A stretch of 64,000 bases of DNA from contig NZ_JBJYKD010000014.1 in the NCBI RefSeq assembly GCF_049310025.1, positions 1 through 64,000 on the forward strand. The letters run 5' to 3'. The position numbers were made by a program, and so were the translations under genes. Under the pieces are notes generated by a model. That model saw nothing but the letters and a program-made list of their open reading frames with translations. It was not told the origin of the DNA and did no database searches. Positions 34,316 to 43,273 of the stretch are shown in pieces. Source of the stretch: JBJYKD01 sp049310025 (lineage in GTDB: Bacteria > Bacillota > Thermosediminibacteria > Thermosediminibacterales > Tepidanaerobacteraceae). Each line of letters begins with the position of its first letter. The stretch's first letter is position 1.

Positions 34316-34372
34316 AGAGAGCCCTGTTAAAATATTCAATATGTGTTTAATTATTCCTGCATAGTTTAATTA

Positions 34373-34401
34373 TTGACTTTTTTATGGATTGAGCCTATAC
34401 T
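34373..34401 (+). promoter_or_regulatory. Sigma-A promoter of the SdpI-like gene
   Basis: TTGACT (34373-34378) and TATACT (34396-34401) with exactly 17 bp between them, divergent from sigI. Confidence 0.7.
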
Positions 34402-34479
34402 GTATTTAGACGATTTTAAAAATATCTAATAACAAATAGAAGTGTAAGGTTATTTTAAAATTGATTTGGAGGAATTACT

Positions 34480-35139
34480 ATGGGCGACAGGTCTAAATTC
34501 TATCTGCCGGTCAACTGGCCGATGGTGTTTTTAATACTGAGTCTCTATATAATGGGCTTTCTATTGTATCCTTACCTGCCTGAGATGATGCCCTCACACT
34601 GGAACGTGGCGGGTCAGGTGGACGGCTATACCCCAAAAAATGTATATTTGATCTTTCTCCCTTCCCTCATATTGGGAATTTATTTATTGATATCTTTTGC
34701 CCCCGCTCTGGACCCGAGGCCCGAAAGCTATAGAAAATTCAGAGGAGTCGTAGAGGGATTCAGAATTATTATTGTTCTGGTTTTTGCGAGCATATATGTT
34801 GCAACCATTTTATTTGCACTGGGCATACCCGTTTCTGTTGGTAAGGTTGTAAGATTTATGCTGGGGCTGATGCTGGTTTTTATTGGAAATTATTTCGGCA
34901 AAGTGCGGCACAACTATACATTTGGAATAAAAACTCCGTGGACGCTGGCCAGCGAAGAGGTGTGGAACAAAACCCACAGGGTCTCAGGTCCGCTGTGGGT
35001 GGTTGCGGGATTTGTCTGGATGATAAGTATTTTTATGGCCGACAGACCGGCTTTCATAATTGATATGGCGGTTTTGGCCGCCGCTGCAATTTTCGGGTTC
35101 ATTTATTCCTGTTTGCTGTTCAATAAATCAGGGAAGTAA
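34480..35139 (+). CDS. SdpI-family immunity-like membrane protein
   Basis: A 219-residue membrane protein with six predicted hydrophobic segments. The N-terminal half has the DUF1648 feature MPSHWNVAGQVDGY (about residues 38-51); the C-terminal half has the SdpI signature YTFGIKTPWTLASEEVWNKTHR. In Bacillus, SdpI is immunity protein and signal receptor for the SdpC toxin. GGAGG precedes the ATG. An ArsR/SdpR-like regulator follows, completing the receptor-repressor pair, but no toxin gene is visible. Confidence 0.85.
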   Translation: MGDRSKFYLPVNWPMVFLILSLYIMGFLLYPYLPEMMPSHWNVAGQVDGYTPKNVYLIFLPSLILGIYLLISFAPALDPRPESYRKFRGVVEGFRIIIVLVFASIYVATILFALGIPVSVGKVVRFMLGLMLVFIGNYFGKVRHNYTFGIKTPWTLASEEVWNKTHRVSGPLWVVAGFVWMISIFMADRPAFIIDMAVLAAAAIFGFIYSCLLFNKSGK

Positions 35140-35186
35140 AGCAAAGCGGAAAATACGTAAATTCGGCCGGTAACTGAAAACGCAGC

Positions 35187-35483
35187 ATGTACAACCTGAA
35201 TTCCATGGGGGTGAAGGAAACGAACCTGAACATTAGTTTCAAGGCCCTTTCGGACCCCATCCGCAGGAAGATTTTGCTTTTGCTGAAAGAAAAGGATATG
35301 ACGGCGGGAGAAATTGCCGAGCGCTTCGACATATCAAAGCCGAGCATCTCCCATCACCTGAATATATTGAAACAGGCGGGCATGGTGGTGGATGAGCGAA
35401 AGGGTCAGAACATATATTATTCAATTAATACTTCGGTTTTCGAAGACGTGGTGAGTTTTGTGATGGATTTGCTGGGGAAATGA
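35187..35483 (+). CDS. ArsR/SdpR-like repressor
   Basis: A 98-residue winged-helix regulator. ALSDPIRRKILLLL (about residues 20-33), DMTAGEIAERFDISKPSISHH and LNILKQAGMVVDERKGQNIYY match the SdpR group of the ArsR family. In Bacillus SdpR represses its own operon and is titrated to the membrane by SdpI. The start is uncertain: ATG 35187 has no good ribosome site and ATG 35205 is possible. It lies 47 bases after the SdpI-like gene. Confidence 0.82.
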   Translation: MYNLNSMGVKETNLNISFKALSDPIRRKILLLLKEKDMTAGEIAERFDISKPSISHHLNILKQAGMVVDERKGQNIYYSINTSVFEDVVSFVMDLLGK

Positions 35484-35549
35484 TTTTGACTCCATGGGAG
35501 TTAAATGCGTTTAATGGTGAAAATAGAAGGCAGATCGTGCAAAAATTAG

Positions 35550-35578
35550 TTGAAAATCTCGAAAATATATAATATAAT
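35550..35578 (+). promoter_or_regulatory. Sigma-A promoter of the glycine reductase operon
   Basis: TTGAAA (35550-35555) and TATAAT (35573-35578) at 17-bp spacing, about 45 bases before the riboswitch. Confidence 0.75.
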
Positions 35579-35622
35579 ATATAATACAATATGACCAGTG
35601 AAAAGAATAACTTGTGGATGAA

Positions 35623-35792
35623 GGATATGGAAGAGACCCTTGAAAAGGGCGCCGAAGGGGTAAACGGCGATGCCGTGAAACTCTCAGGCAAAAGGACCGT
35701 ATCCCGACATCTCTCTGGAGAGCCGCAAGGCACCGAAGGAGCAATTTCCGGAGCTAAACTCCGGGAAGAATCTCTCAGGTCAGAAACAGAGA
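35623..35792 (+). promoter_or_regulatory. Tandem glycine riboswitch
   Basis: Two glycine aptamers in tandem. Aptamer 1 has P1 arms GGATATGG (35623-35630) and CCGTATCC (35697-35704) and the conserved cores GCCGAAGGGGTAAAC and CTCTCAGGCAAAAGGAC. Aptamer 2 (about 35706-35792) has CACCGAAGGAGCAA and TCTCTCAGGTCAGAAACAGA. The P1 strand AGAGA (35788-35792) of aptamer 2 is also the first part of the downstream terminator, so glycine binding should block termination (an ON switch). A reading frame at 35591-35797 across this RNA is not a gene. Confidence 0.93.
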
Positions 35793-35827
35793 AATAAAGG
35801 CTGAGGATACCTTTATTTCTCTTTTTT
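35788..35827 (+). terminator. Riboswitch-controlled terminator
   Basis: A perfect 13-bp stem (AGAGAAATAAAGG 35788-35800 with CCTTTATTTCTCT 35810-35822), nine-base loop, then TTTTT. It overlaps the 3' P1 strand of aptamer 2. The remaining leader to trxA (35828-35964) shows nothing else. Confidence 0.9.
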
Positions 35828-35964
35828 GTTTGTCCGGGTTTAAGAACGTTTTATATAAGCAAAATAATTAATGAAAAGATACACCTTTTAAATCCAAACC
35901 ATTTCGGGTAAATATTTTTGAAAAATAGAAAAATAACTGTTATTACAAAAAGGAGGTACTGGCC

Positions 35965-36279
35965 ATGATTGAACTTAACGCTGAAAACTTTGAAGAGGAA
36001 GTGATAAAGTCCGACAGGCCCGTATTAGTTGATTTCTGGGGCCCCAGGTGCGAGCCCTGCAAGGCCCTGATGCCGCAGGTCGAAAAGCTGGAAGACAAGT
36101 ACAAAGACAGGATTAAGTTCTGCAAGCTTGATACATCCAGGAATATCAGGCTCGCCGTTTCCCAAAAGGTTTTGGGGCTTCCAACACTCGCAATTTACAA
36201 AAACGGCGAAAAGGTCGACGAAGTTACACGGGAAGTTACCATCCAGATGGTCGAGGAAATGATTAACAGAAACCTGTAG
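35965..36279 (+). CDS. trxA: Thioredoxin of the glycine reductase system
   Basis: A 104-residue thioredoxin with the redox site WGPRCEPC (about residues 25-32), in place of the usual WCGPC context; the cis-Pro is in GLPTLAIYKNG. It should carry electrons from thioredoxin reductase to the GrdA selenoprotein. AAAGGAGG precedes the ATG. It is first in the operon behind the glycine riboswitch; no thioredoxin reductase gene is present in the window. Confidence 0.9.
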   Translation: MIELNAENFEEEVIKSDRPVLVDFWGPRCEPCKALMPQVEKLEDKYKDRIKFCKLDTSRNIRLAVSQKVLGLPTLAIYKNGEKVDEVTREVTIQMVEEMINRNL

Positions 36280-36357
36280 GTGTTGCCGCATTATGGATAG
36301 GGCCGGTAAGTATGTCAACACATTACAGGTGATTTTTTTCACAAGGAGGGAAAGAGA

Positions 36358-37644
36358 ATGAAACTGGAGCTGGGGTATTTTCATGTTAAAGACCTGACCT
36401 TTGGAAATAGGACGGGTTTTCAGGACGGCGTGGTGACCGTCAACAAGAAGGAACTCGTCGACCTGCTTCTGCAGGACCCCAGGCTTAAAAGCGTGGACCT
36501 TGATATCGCAAAACCCGGGGAAGAGGTCAGGATAATCCCGGTGAAGGATGTAATTGAGCCCAGGGTGAAGGTTTCCGGCGGTGGCACCGTTTTCCCGGGA
36601 TTCCTGGGTAAACCCCTGACGGTGGGGAGCGGCAAGACCCATGTGCTCAAGGGTATGGCCGTTGTCACCTGCGGCCGGATTGTGGGATTCCAGGAGGGCA
36701 TCATCGACATGTCGGGGCCGGGAGCTGATTACACGCCCTTTTCACGGCTGCTGAACCTGGTGGTAATTGCCCATCCGGTGGAAGGTTTGGATTCTCACGA
36801 GCATGAAGAAGCCGTTAGAATATCCGGTTTGAAGGCGGCGGCCTACGTGGCCGAAAGCGTGAAGGACCTTATGCCCGAAGAAATCAAAGTTTACGAGACA
36901 AAGCCCATCCCGGAGACCCTCCGGGAATATCCCGACCTTCCAAAGGTGGCCTATGTTTACCAGCTGCAGAGCCAGGGACTTTTACACGATACTTATGTCT
37001 ACGGAGTCGATGCAAAAAAAATCATCCCGACTTTAATTTCTCCCACCGAGGTGATGGATGGCGCCATAGTCAGCGGCAACTGTGTTTCCGCCTGTGATAA
37101 GAACACCACTTACGTGCACCAGAACAACCCGGTGATAGAAGAACTTTATGCCAGGCACGGCAAAGATATCAACTTCGTGGGCGTAATCATAACCAATGAA
37201 AACGTAACCCTGGCGGACAAGGAAAGGTCGTCGGACTACACCGCAAAACTGACGGAATATCTGGGCCTTGACGGTGTAATCATAACTGAAGAGGGTTTTG
37301 GCAACCCGGACACGGACCTCATCATGAACTGCAAAAAAATTGAGGAGAAGGGCATAAAGACGGTCCTGATCACCGACGAATACGCGGGCAGGGATGGGGC
37401 TTCCCAGTCGCTGGCCGATGCGGACCCTAAAGCCGATGCGGTGGTGACGGCGGGCAATGCCAACGAGGTGATAATACTTCCTCCCATGAAAAGGGTCATC
37501 GGATTATTGGATACCGCTTCCATAATAGCCGGCGGCTCCCAAAAGGCTTTGCGGGAAGACGGCAGCCTGGAAATCGAGCTGCAGGCCATCACCGGCTCCA
37601 CTTCGGAAGTTGGCTTTACCCGCATGAGCGCAACTACTTATTAA
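36358..37644 (+). CDS. grdE: Glycine reductase component B, proprotein (alpha/beta subunits)
   Basis: A 428-residue GrdE proprotein. In characterised enzymes it is cleaved to give two subunits, the second carrying a pyruvoyl-type carbonyl derived from Cys that binds glycine as a Schiff base; the likely cleavage site is SGNCVSACDKN (about residues 240-250). With GrdB it forms the glycine-specific component B. AAGGAGGG precedes the ATG. Separated from grdA by about 190 bases that contain an inverted repeat CCTGACA (37750-37756) / TGTCAGG (37789-37795). Confidence 0.93.
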   Translation: MKLELGYFHVKDLTFGNRTGFQDGVVTVNKKELVDLLLQDPRLKSVDLDIAKPGEEVRIIPVKDVIEPRVKVSGGGTVFPGFLGKPLTVGSGKTHVLKGMAVVTCGRIVGFQEGIIDMSGPGADYTPFSRLLNLVVIAHPVEGLDSHEHEEAVRISGLKAAAYVAESVKDLMPEEIKVYETKPIPETLREYPDLPKVAYVYQLQSQGLLHDTYVYGVDAKKIIPTLISPTEVMDGAIVSGNCVSACDKNTTYVHQNNPVIEELYARHGKDINFVGVIITNENVTLADKERSSDYTAKLTEYLGLDGVIITEEGFGNPDTDLIMNCKKIEEKGIKTVLITDEYAGRDGASQSLADADPKADAVVTAGNANEVIILPPMKRVIGLLDTASIIAGGSQKALREDGSLEIELQAITGSTSEVGFTRMSATTY

Positions 37645-37838
37645 TCTTTAATAAGTAAGCCTGGGGTTTGCCGGAAAGGTGTTGCAACAACCAGGGAAAC
37701 CATCGATGAATTAAGATACGGAAATTAAAAAATAAATTTACCGTCCATGCCTGACAGAGCATAACCCGGAAATGAAAATATATTTTATTGTCAGGATAAC
37801 GATTTAAAAAAGTAAATTATGATTGGGAGGAGTTTACG

Positions 37839-38309
37839 ATGTTTGAAGGAAAAAAGGTCATAATTGTGGGCGACAGGGACGGCGTACCCGGACCTGCCAT
37901 TGAAAAATGCCTGAAGACCACCCCGGCGGAAGTGGTGTTTTCCACCACCGAATGCTTCGTCTGAACGGCCGCCGGTGCGATGGATCTGGAGATCCAAAAG
38001 AGAATTAAAGATCTGGCGGAAAAGTACGGCCCCGAAAACGTGGTGGTGATTCTGGGCGGAGCCGAGCCGGAGGCCGCAGGGATTGCCGCCGAAACGGTGA
38101 CGAACGGCGATCCCACCTTTGCCGGGCCGCTGTCGGGCGTATCCCTCGGCCTTGCGGTGTATCACATCGTGGAACCCGAGGTAAAAGCCGCCGTTGACCC
38201 CGAAGTGTACGACGAACAGGTGGGCATGATGGAAATGGTGCTGGATGTTGAAGCCATTTCTAAAGAAGTGAGCAAGTACAGGGAGCAGTATTCGAAATAT
38301 AAAGCATAA
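37839..38309 (+). CDS. grdA: Glycine reductase selenoprotein A (UGA read as selenocysteine)
   Basis: A 156-residue selenoprotein when TGA at 37962-37964 (codon 42) is read as selenocysteine: the context is CFV-Sec-TAAGAMDLE, the GrdA redox motif. It carries the carboxymethyl-selenoether intermediate between components B and C. GGGAGGAG precedes the ATG. Naive gene finding splits it into two frames (the second from 37980). A stem-loop with a GG-containing apical loop lies about 22 bases after the UGA and is the likely SECIS. Confidence 0.95.
37965..37997 (+). promoter_or_regulatory. SECIS element of grdA
   Basis: GGATC (37982-37986) pairs with GATCC (37991-37995) around TGGA, placing a GG in the loop about 22 bases after the UGA codon. 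Bacterial SECIS hairpins have their SelB-binding loop at roughly this distance. Confidence 0.6.
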
Positions 38310-38556
38310 TTTCAGTATAAAGCAACCTTCCTGCCGGAGATAGCCCGGTATCTTCTCTCTTACACTCGAATAAGAAGCCGGAGGCCGGAAGTCGGAATAG
38401 AAGGAATTTGCGGGCTACAAATTACAACTCTAACTTACAGTATATCTGACTTCCGGCACCGATTGTCTGAGTTAGACGGCAATAAAATCGCAATGATTCT
38501 GGAAGTTAAAATGATTCTGGAAGTTAAATTAATACACTTTGAAAGGAGGGTCTGTT
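38310..38556. repeat. grdA-grdB intergenic repeats
   Basis: The spacer holds an inverted repeat GCCGGAAGTC (38384-38393) / GACTTCCGGC (38448-38457) with a 54-nt loop, and a perfect 18-bp tandem duplication, ATGATTCTGGAAGTTAAA at 38493-38510 repeated at 38511-38528, ending 14 bases before the grdB ribosome site. No gene is evident, though the duplicated unit is an open frame. Confidence 0.6.
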
Positions 38557-39894
38557 GTGGGGAAATATAAGGTTGTCCATTATATAAATCAGTTTTTCGG
38601 ACAGATAGGCGGAGAGGAAAAAGCCGATACTCCCCCCCGGGATAGAGAAGGAATAGTAGGGCCCGGCATGGCCTTCAAGATGGCCTTTGGTGAAGAGGCA
38701 GAAATTGTGGGTACCGTCATCTGCGGTGATTCATACTATAATGAGCATCAGGATGAGGCCAGGGCTGATGTGCTTTCCAGGATTAAAAAATATAATCCGG
38801 ATCTGGTCATAGCAGGGCCGGCCTTCAATGCGGGCCGCTATGGCATGGCCTGCGGCAGTGTATGCAAGGCCGTAATGGATGAACTTTCCATACCTGCCGT
38901 GACGGGCATGTATCCAGAGAACCCGGGGGTCGAAGTCTTTAAAAAAGACGTCTATATCATAGAAACCGCCAATTCAGTGGCGGGCATGAGGGAAGCGGTG
39001 CCGAAGATGGCCAGGCTGGCACTGAAGCTGGCCAGAGGGGAAAAAATAGGTCTGCCGGCCGAGGAAGGCTATATTCCCCGGGGAGTCCGCAAGAACATCT
39101 TCGCGGGAGAAAACGGCGCCCGCCGGGCGGTGGATATGCTTGTGAGGAAATTGAAAGGTGAACCCTTCACCACCGAATATCCAATGCCGAATTTTGACAG
39201 GGTAACACCAGCACCCGCGGTAAAAGACCTTTCCAGAGCCACCATTGCTCTGGTGACGTCGGGAGGGATAGTCCCGAAGGGCAACCCGGACCGGATAGAG
39301 GCGTCAAGCGCTTCCAGGTTTGGTAAATATGACCTGGAAGGAGTGGAATCCCTCACTTCAAGAGATTTCCAGACGGCCCACGGCGGCTACGACCCGACTT
39401 ACGCCAACGAGAATCCCAACCGCGTGCTGCCGGTGGATGTTATGCGCGACATGGAAAAGGAAGGAGTCATAGGAAAGCTGCACAGGTACTACTACGCCAC
39501 CGTCGGCAACGGCACCTCGGTGGCCAGTGCCAGGAGGTTTGCCCGGACAATAGCAGGAGAACTAATAGCCGACGGAGTCCAGGCGGTTATACTCACATCC
39601 ACCTGAGGCACATGCACTCGTTGCGGCGCAACGATGGTAAAGGAACTGGAGCGGGCGGGGCTTCCGGCGGTGCATGTATGTACGATAGTCCCCATATCCC
39701 TTACGGTAGGCGCAAACCGCATTGTGCCCGCAGTGGCCATACCTCATCCTCTGGGGAATCCCTTACTTACCTGCGAGCAGGAAAAAGCTTTGCGGCGGAG
39801 CCTTGTGTTGAAGGCGCTGCGTGCGTTGCAAACCGATGTGGATAAGCAGACGGTTTTCGAAGAAGCAGTGCAGGAAAGGGCCAGTGCAAGTTAA
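38557..39894 (+). CDS. grdB: Glycine reductase component B gamma selenoprotein (UGA read as selenocysteine)
   Basis: A 445-residue selenoprotein with selenocysteine at codon 350 (TGA 39604-39606), context TST-Sec-GTCTRCGATMVKE, the canonical GrdB active site. The stretch after the UGA (to 39894) is the same protein, not a separate gene. It removes the amino group of bound glycine and transfers the carboxymethyl group to GrdA. GTG 38557 follows GAAAGGAGGG; the frame opened at 38539 lies before that site. Confidence 0.94.
39607..39634 (+). promoter_or_regulatory. SECIS element of grdB
   Basis: A perfect 7-bp stem TCGTTGC (39618-39624) / GCAACGA (39628-39634) with a GGC loop starts 11 bases after the UGA; loop distance is about 18 bases, as expected for bacterial SelB recognition. 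Confidence 0.7.
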
Positions 39895-39924
39895 AATATC
39901 GTCTTTTGAAAGGAGGCCGGTCCC

Positions 39925-41508
39925 TTGGCTTTTCCGGTAATTTCCGGTGCCGGTTACATCCTGGTGCACACCCCGAACATCATGATGGCGGCCGGCACCA
40001 CACAGCTTTTGGAAAAATACAACGAAAAATCGGAATACTGCCGCAGGGCTCCGGAACATATCAGGAGTTTCAAAGATGCTCTCGCCTACCCGCCAAATCA
40101 GGCGTACATCGGCAACATAACCCCTGAAGAACTGAAAAATCATAAAAGACCCTGGTATGAGAATTTACTGCAGGATGCCCGGCGCTTCGGGCCTTACGGC
40201 GAAATAATGCCGGAAGACGAGTTTTACGGCCTGATGGCCATATCCGACGCCTTTGACCTTGTAATCCTGGAAAAGAGTTTTGCCAGGGATGTAAAGGAAA
40301 AGCTATCCCGCCATCCGCTTATTACCGAAAGCGATCTTTCACGCCTCAAAGAGGGGGCTGATCTGGACGCCGTCGGCAAGCTGTTGGAAAGCGGAGCCGT
40401 CGAGCTCATATATGACGGCAGGCTGGTGGGATGCGTAAGAAAGGCCCATGACAAGGATGAAAACCTGTCCGCACATACCATGCTGGAGAATACCGCCGCT
40501 AAAGCTTCGGCGGTGCTGGCATTGAAATACCTAATAAAGAACTCCGGGATATCGCCGCAGGACATCGACTACATAATTGAGTGCTCAGAAGAGGCCTGCG
40601 GCGATATGAACCAGAGGGGCGGCGGCAATTTCGCCAAGGCCATCGGTGAGGTGGCCGGCTGCGGCAATGCCACCGGTGCGGACATCAGGGGATTTTGTGC
40701 CGGGCCGGCCCACGCCATAGTCAATGCGTCGGCACTGGTGTCCGCTGGGGTTTTCAAAAATGTGGCGGTGGTGGCCGGCGGAGCCGTTGCAAAACTGGGC
40801 ATGAACGGCAGAGACCACGTCAACAGGGGAATGCCCCTCCTGGAAGATATGCTGGGGGGATTCGGAGTGCTGGTAAGCAGCAACGACGGCAAAAACCCCG
40901 TTATAAGGACCGATTCAGTGGGGAGGCATACCATCGCCACCGGCGCCTCACCCCAGGCGGTGATTCAGTCCATCGTCTTCGACCCGCTGGATAAACTGGG
41001 TCTCAAGGCTACGGATGTGGATAAATTTGCTCCAGAGCTCCAGAACCCGGAAATCACAGAACCTGCCGGAGCCGGAGATGTGCCCAAAGCAAACTTCAAG
41101 ATGATTGCGGCACTGGCGGTAAGAAGGGGTGAGATAGAAAAGGCGGCCATGGAAACATTTATAGAAGAACATGGTATGCCGGGCTTTGCACCCACTCAGG
41201 GCCATATCCCCTCCGGAGTACCTTTCATCGGTCACGCCAAAGAACTTATACTTTCCGGTAAAATGACAAGGACCATGATCATAGGCAAGGGCAGCCTCTT
41301 TTTGGGCCGTATGACCAACCTCTTTGACGGCATATCCTTTATAATTGAGAAAAACGCCGGAATTATTCCTGAAGAAAAACCCGCGGCAGAGAACGTAAAA
41401 GAACCGGCAAAGGCCACTGAGTCAAAAGATATTTCCATTTACCTGGCAGAAGCCTTCAGGGAATTTGCCGATTACCTCAGGACAAGGGGGAAGGGCGATG
41501 GCTCTTGA
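39925..41508 (+). CDS. grdC: Glycine reductase component C beta subunit
   Basis: A 527-residue GrdC protein with a thiolase/FabH-like core (about 195-390, DYIIECSEEACGDMN and GFCAGPAHAIVNASALV). With GrdD it releases acetyl phosphate from the acetylated enzyme formed after reduction of GrdA. TTG 39925 is eight bases after AAAGGAGG. It overlaps grdD by 11 bases. Confidence 0.92.
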   Translation: MAFPVISGAGYILVHTPNIMMAAGTTQLLEKYNEKSEYCRRAPEHIRSFKDALAYPPNQAYIGNITPEELKNHKRPWYENLLQDARRFGPYGEIMPEDEFYGLMAISDAFDLVILEKSFARDVKEKLSRHPLITESDLSRLKEGADLDAVGKLLESGAVELIYDGRLVGCVRKAHDKDENLSAHTMLENTAAKASAVLALKYLIKNSGISPQDIDYIIECSEEACGDMNQRGGGNFAKAIGEVAGCGNATGADIRGFCAGPAHAIVNASALVSAGVFKNVAVVAGGAVAKLGMNGRDHVNRGMPLLEDMLGGFGVLVSSNDGKNPVIRTDSVGRHTIATGASPQAVIQSIVFDPLDKLGLKATDVDKFAPELQNPEITEPAGAGDVPKANFKMIAALAVRRGEIEKAAMETFIEEHGMPGFAPTQGHIPSGVPFIGHAKELILSGKMTRTMIIGKGSLFLGRMTNLFDGISFIIEKNAGIIPEEKPAAENVKEPAKATESKDISIYLAEAFREFADYLRTRGKGDGS

Positions 41509-42691
41509 CAGAGCGGAGATTTTCTACCACCTGGCCGAGGCCCTGGAAGGCAAACGTAAGAAAATAAAGATTGGAATTACCGTTTCAGGCGGCGAACACC
41601 CTCCCGAAATGCTCCTTTTCGCGGCCAGGAAAGCGCAGGATATGCTGGACGGCGTGGAGGTCATCGCCCTCGGCCCGGCCGAAACCATTGCGAGAGAAAG
41701 CCTGAAAGGCATTCCGGCGGATTGCCTGGCCGATGCGCATAGATTAATGGAAAAGATGCTGGATGAGGGCGAGCTCGACGCAGTGGTGACCATGCACTAT
41801 AACTTCCCCCTCGGCATTTCGACGGTGGGAAGGGTGGTCACCCCCGGAAAGGGCAGGCCCATGTATATAGCCACCACCACCGGGAGCGCCGCCGCCGGAA
41901 GGGTGGAGGCCATGGTAAAAAACGCCATATACGGCATCATCGCCGCCAGAACCGCCGGCAATGAAAACCCCTCTCTGGGAATCCTGAACCTGGACGGAGC
42001 GCGGCAGGCGGAGCGCCTGTTGAAAGCCCTAAAAGACCGAGGTTATGATATAAATTTTGCCGAGTCTCTCAGGGCCGACGGCGGATGTATCATGAGGGGG
42101 AACGACCTTCTGGCCGGCTCCTGCGACATCATGGTCACCGACACCCTCACGGGAAACCTTCTTGTGAAAATATTTTCCGCCTACACCACCGGTGGACACT
42201 ATGAGGCTTCGGGCTGGGGCTACGGCCCCGGCATTGGAGAAAATGCCCGCAGGATAATCCTGATTTTGTCCCGGGCTTCGGGAGCGCCGGTGGTGGAGGG
42301 AGCCATAAGATATGCCGTGGAAATGGTCCGGGGGAACCTCCTGGAAAAGACCAGAGAGGAATTTTCAAAGCTTAAGGCTCTGGGGTTTGACGAAATCTTA
42401 AAAGGCGCCGCCGAAGGCGCCCCGGACGGCCGGGTTTCGTTGCCCGGAACGGGGAGAACCGGTGGAATGCCGGGGAAAAGCGAATTATCTGTTTGCCCGC
42501 CCCCCAAAAAAACCGTAACCGAAGAGATAAGCGGCATAGATGTGCTTCAAATGGAAGAAGCGGCAAATACCCTATGGAAAAACAACATATATGCCGAAAC
42601 CGGCATGGGCTGCACCGGTCCGGTTATCCTGGTGGCCGGGGAGGATTTAAAACAGGCCGTGCATATCCTGAAATCAGAAGGGTATCTATAA
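41498..42691 (+). CDS. grdD: Glycine reductase component C alpha subunit
   Basis: A 397-residue PlsX-like protein. Near the C terminus, ETGMGCTGPVILV carries the Cys that accepts the acetyl group in characterised GrdD; the phosphate acetyltransferase-like core includes TTTGSAAAGRVEAMVKNA. It produces acetyl phosphate. ATG 41498 (inside the grdC end) follows GGGGGAAGGGCG; a longer frame from 41465 is rejected. The operon ends here with a clear terminator. Confidence 0.92.
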   Translation: MALDRAEIFYHLAEALEGKRKKIKIGITVSGGEHPPEMLLFAARKAQDMLDGVEVIALGPAETIARESLKGIPADCLADAHRLMEKMLDEGELDAVVTMHYNFPLGISTVGRVVTPGKGRPMYIATTTGSAAAGRVEAMVKNAIYGIIAARTAGNENPSLGILNLDGARQAERLLKALKDRGYDINFAESLRADGGCIMRGNDLLAGSCDIMVTDTLTGNLLVKIFSAYTTGGHYEASGWGYGPGIGENARRIILILSRASGAPVVEGAIRYAVEMVRGNLLEKTREEFSKLKALGFDEILKGAAEGAPDGRVSLPGTGRTGGMPGKSELSVCPPPKKTVTEEISGIDVLQMEEAANTLWKNNIYAETGMGCTGPVILVAGEDLKQAVHILKSEGYL

Positions 42692-42715
42692 ATTAAAGTT
42701 CGTGAAAGTTTTGTG

Positions 42716-42746
42716 GCTGTTGACAGAGCTGGTCAACGGCTTTTTT
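42716..42746 (+). terminator. Terminator of the glycine reductase operon
   Basis: A 9-bp stem GCTGTTGAC (42716-42724) / GTCAACGGC (42732-42740, one G-U pair) with a 7-nt loop and TTTTTT immediately after. The gap from here to 42966 shows no other feature. Confidence 0.85.
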
Positions 42747-42966
42747 ACTTACAAAAAAGAAAGTATGTAAAAATCCGTCGGGAATGCCAATCAGCAAGGC
42801 ATGATGTAAAGTACTCCAGAATTTTATTTTAAAAAACCCCCAATAAAATAAAATTTATATCGAATATTATAATATAGAGTTGTTGGGAAAATATATTTCC
42901 TGTTAATGCCAGCAGCGGCAATAAAAACGGCATTGAAAAATCAAATTTTCATGGGGGGTCTCGATT

Positions 42967-43215
42967 TTGACTAAAGAACAGACATACCAGTATTTCCTTG
43001 AGTTAATTAATAAAATTCCCAACAGAGAAAAGTATAGTGAGGATGATTTAATACAAAATAACCTGGCTTACTTTATCGACAGGTACTATAATTCGCCTAA
43101 CTGGGCCCGCATGCAGGAGGAAGTGGAAAATCTATTAAAAAAAGGGGATTTAGTGGGGCTTAGTTTTTATATCTTTAAAGCAATACAAAAATACAGGCAG
43201 ACCCTTTTAAAATAA
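42967..43215 (+). CDS. Hypothetical protein, 82 residues
   Basis: An 82-residue, soluble, helix-prone protein (TKEQTYQYFLELINKIPNREKY; ends SFYIFKAIQKYRQTLLK). GGGGGGT upstream supports the TTG start at 42967, and a strong terminator follows, so it is probably a real single gene. I do not recognise the family. Confidence 0.55.
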   Translation: MTKEQTYQYFLELINKIPNREKYSEDDLIQNNLAYFIDRYYNSPNWARMQEEVENLLKKGDLVGLSFYIFKAIQKYRQTLLK

Positions 43216-43273
43216 AATAAATTTTCTAACAGAACAATTTTTCTTCCTCCCTGAACTCCCTGAAAGAAATGAT

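Noticed and set aside
35591..35797. 68-codon + strand ORF before trxA
   Set aside because: It lies entirely across the two glycine aptamers and their conserved cores; no ribosome site and no protein similarity.
37980..38309. Apparent separate gene starting ATG 37980
   Set aside because: It is the C-terminal part of GrdA after the in-frame UGA (codon 42).
39634..39894. Apparent separate 86-codon gene after grdB
   Set aside because: It is the in-frame continuation of GrdB past the selenocysteine UGA at 39604-39606.
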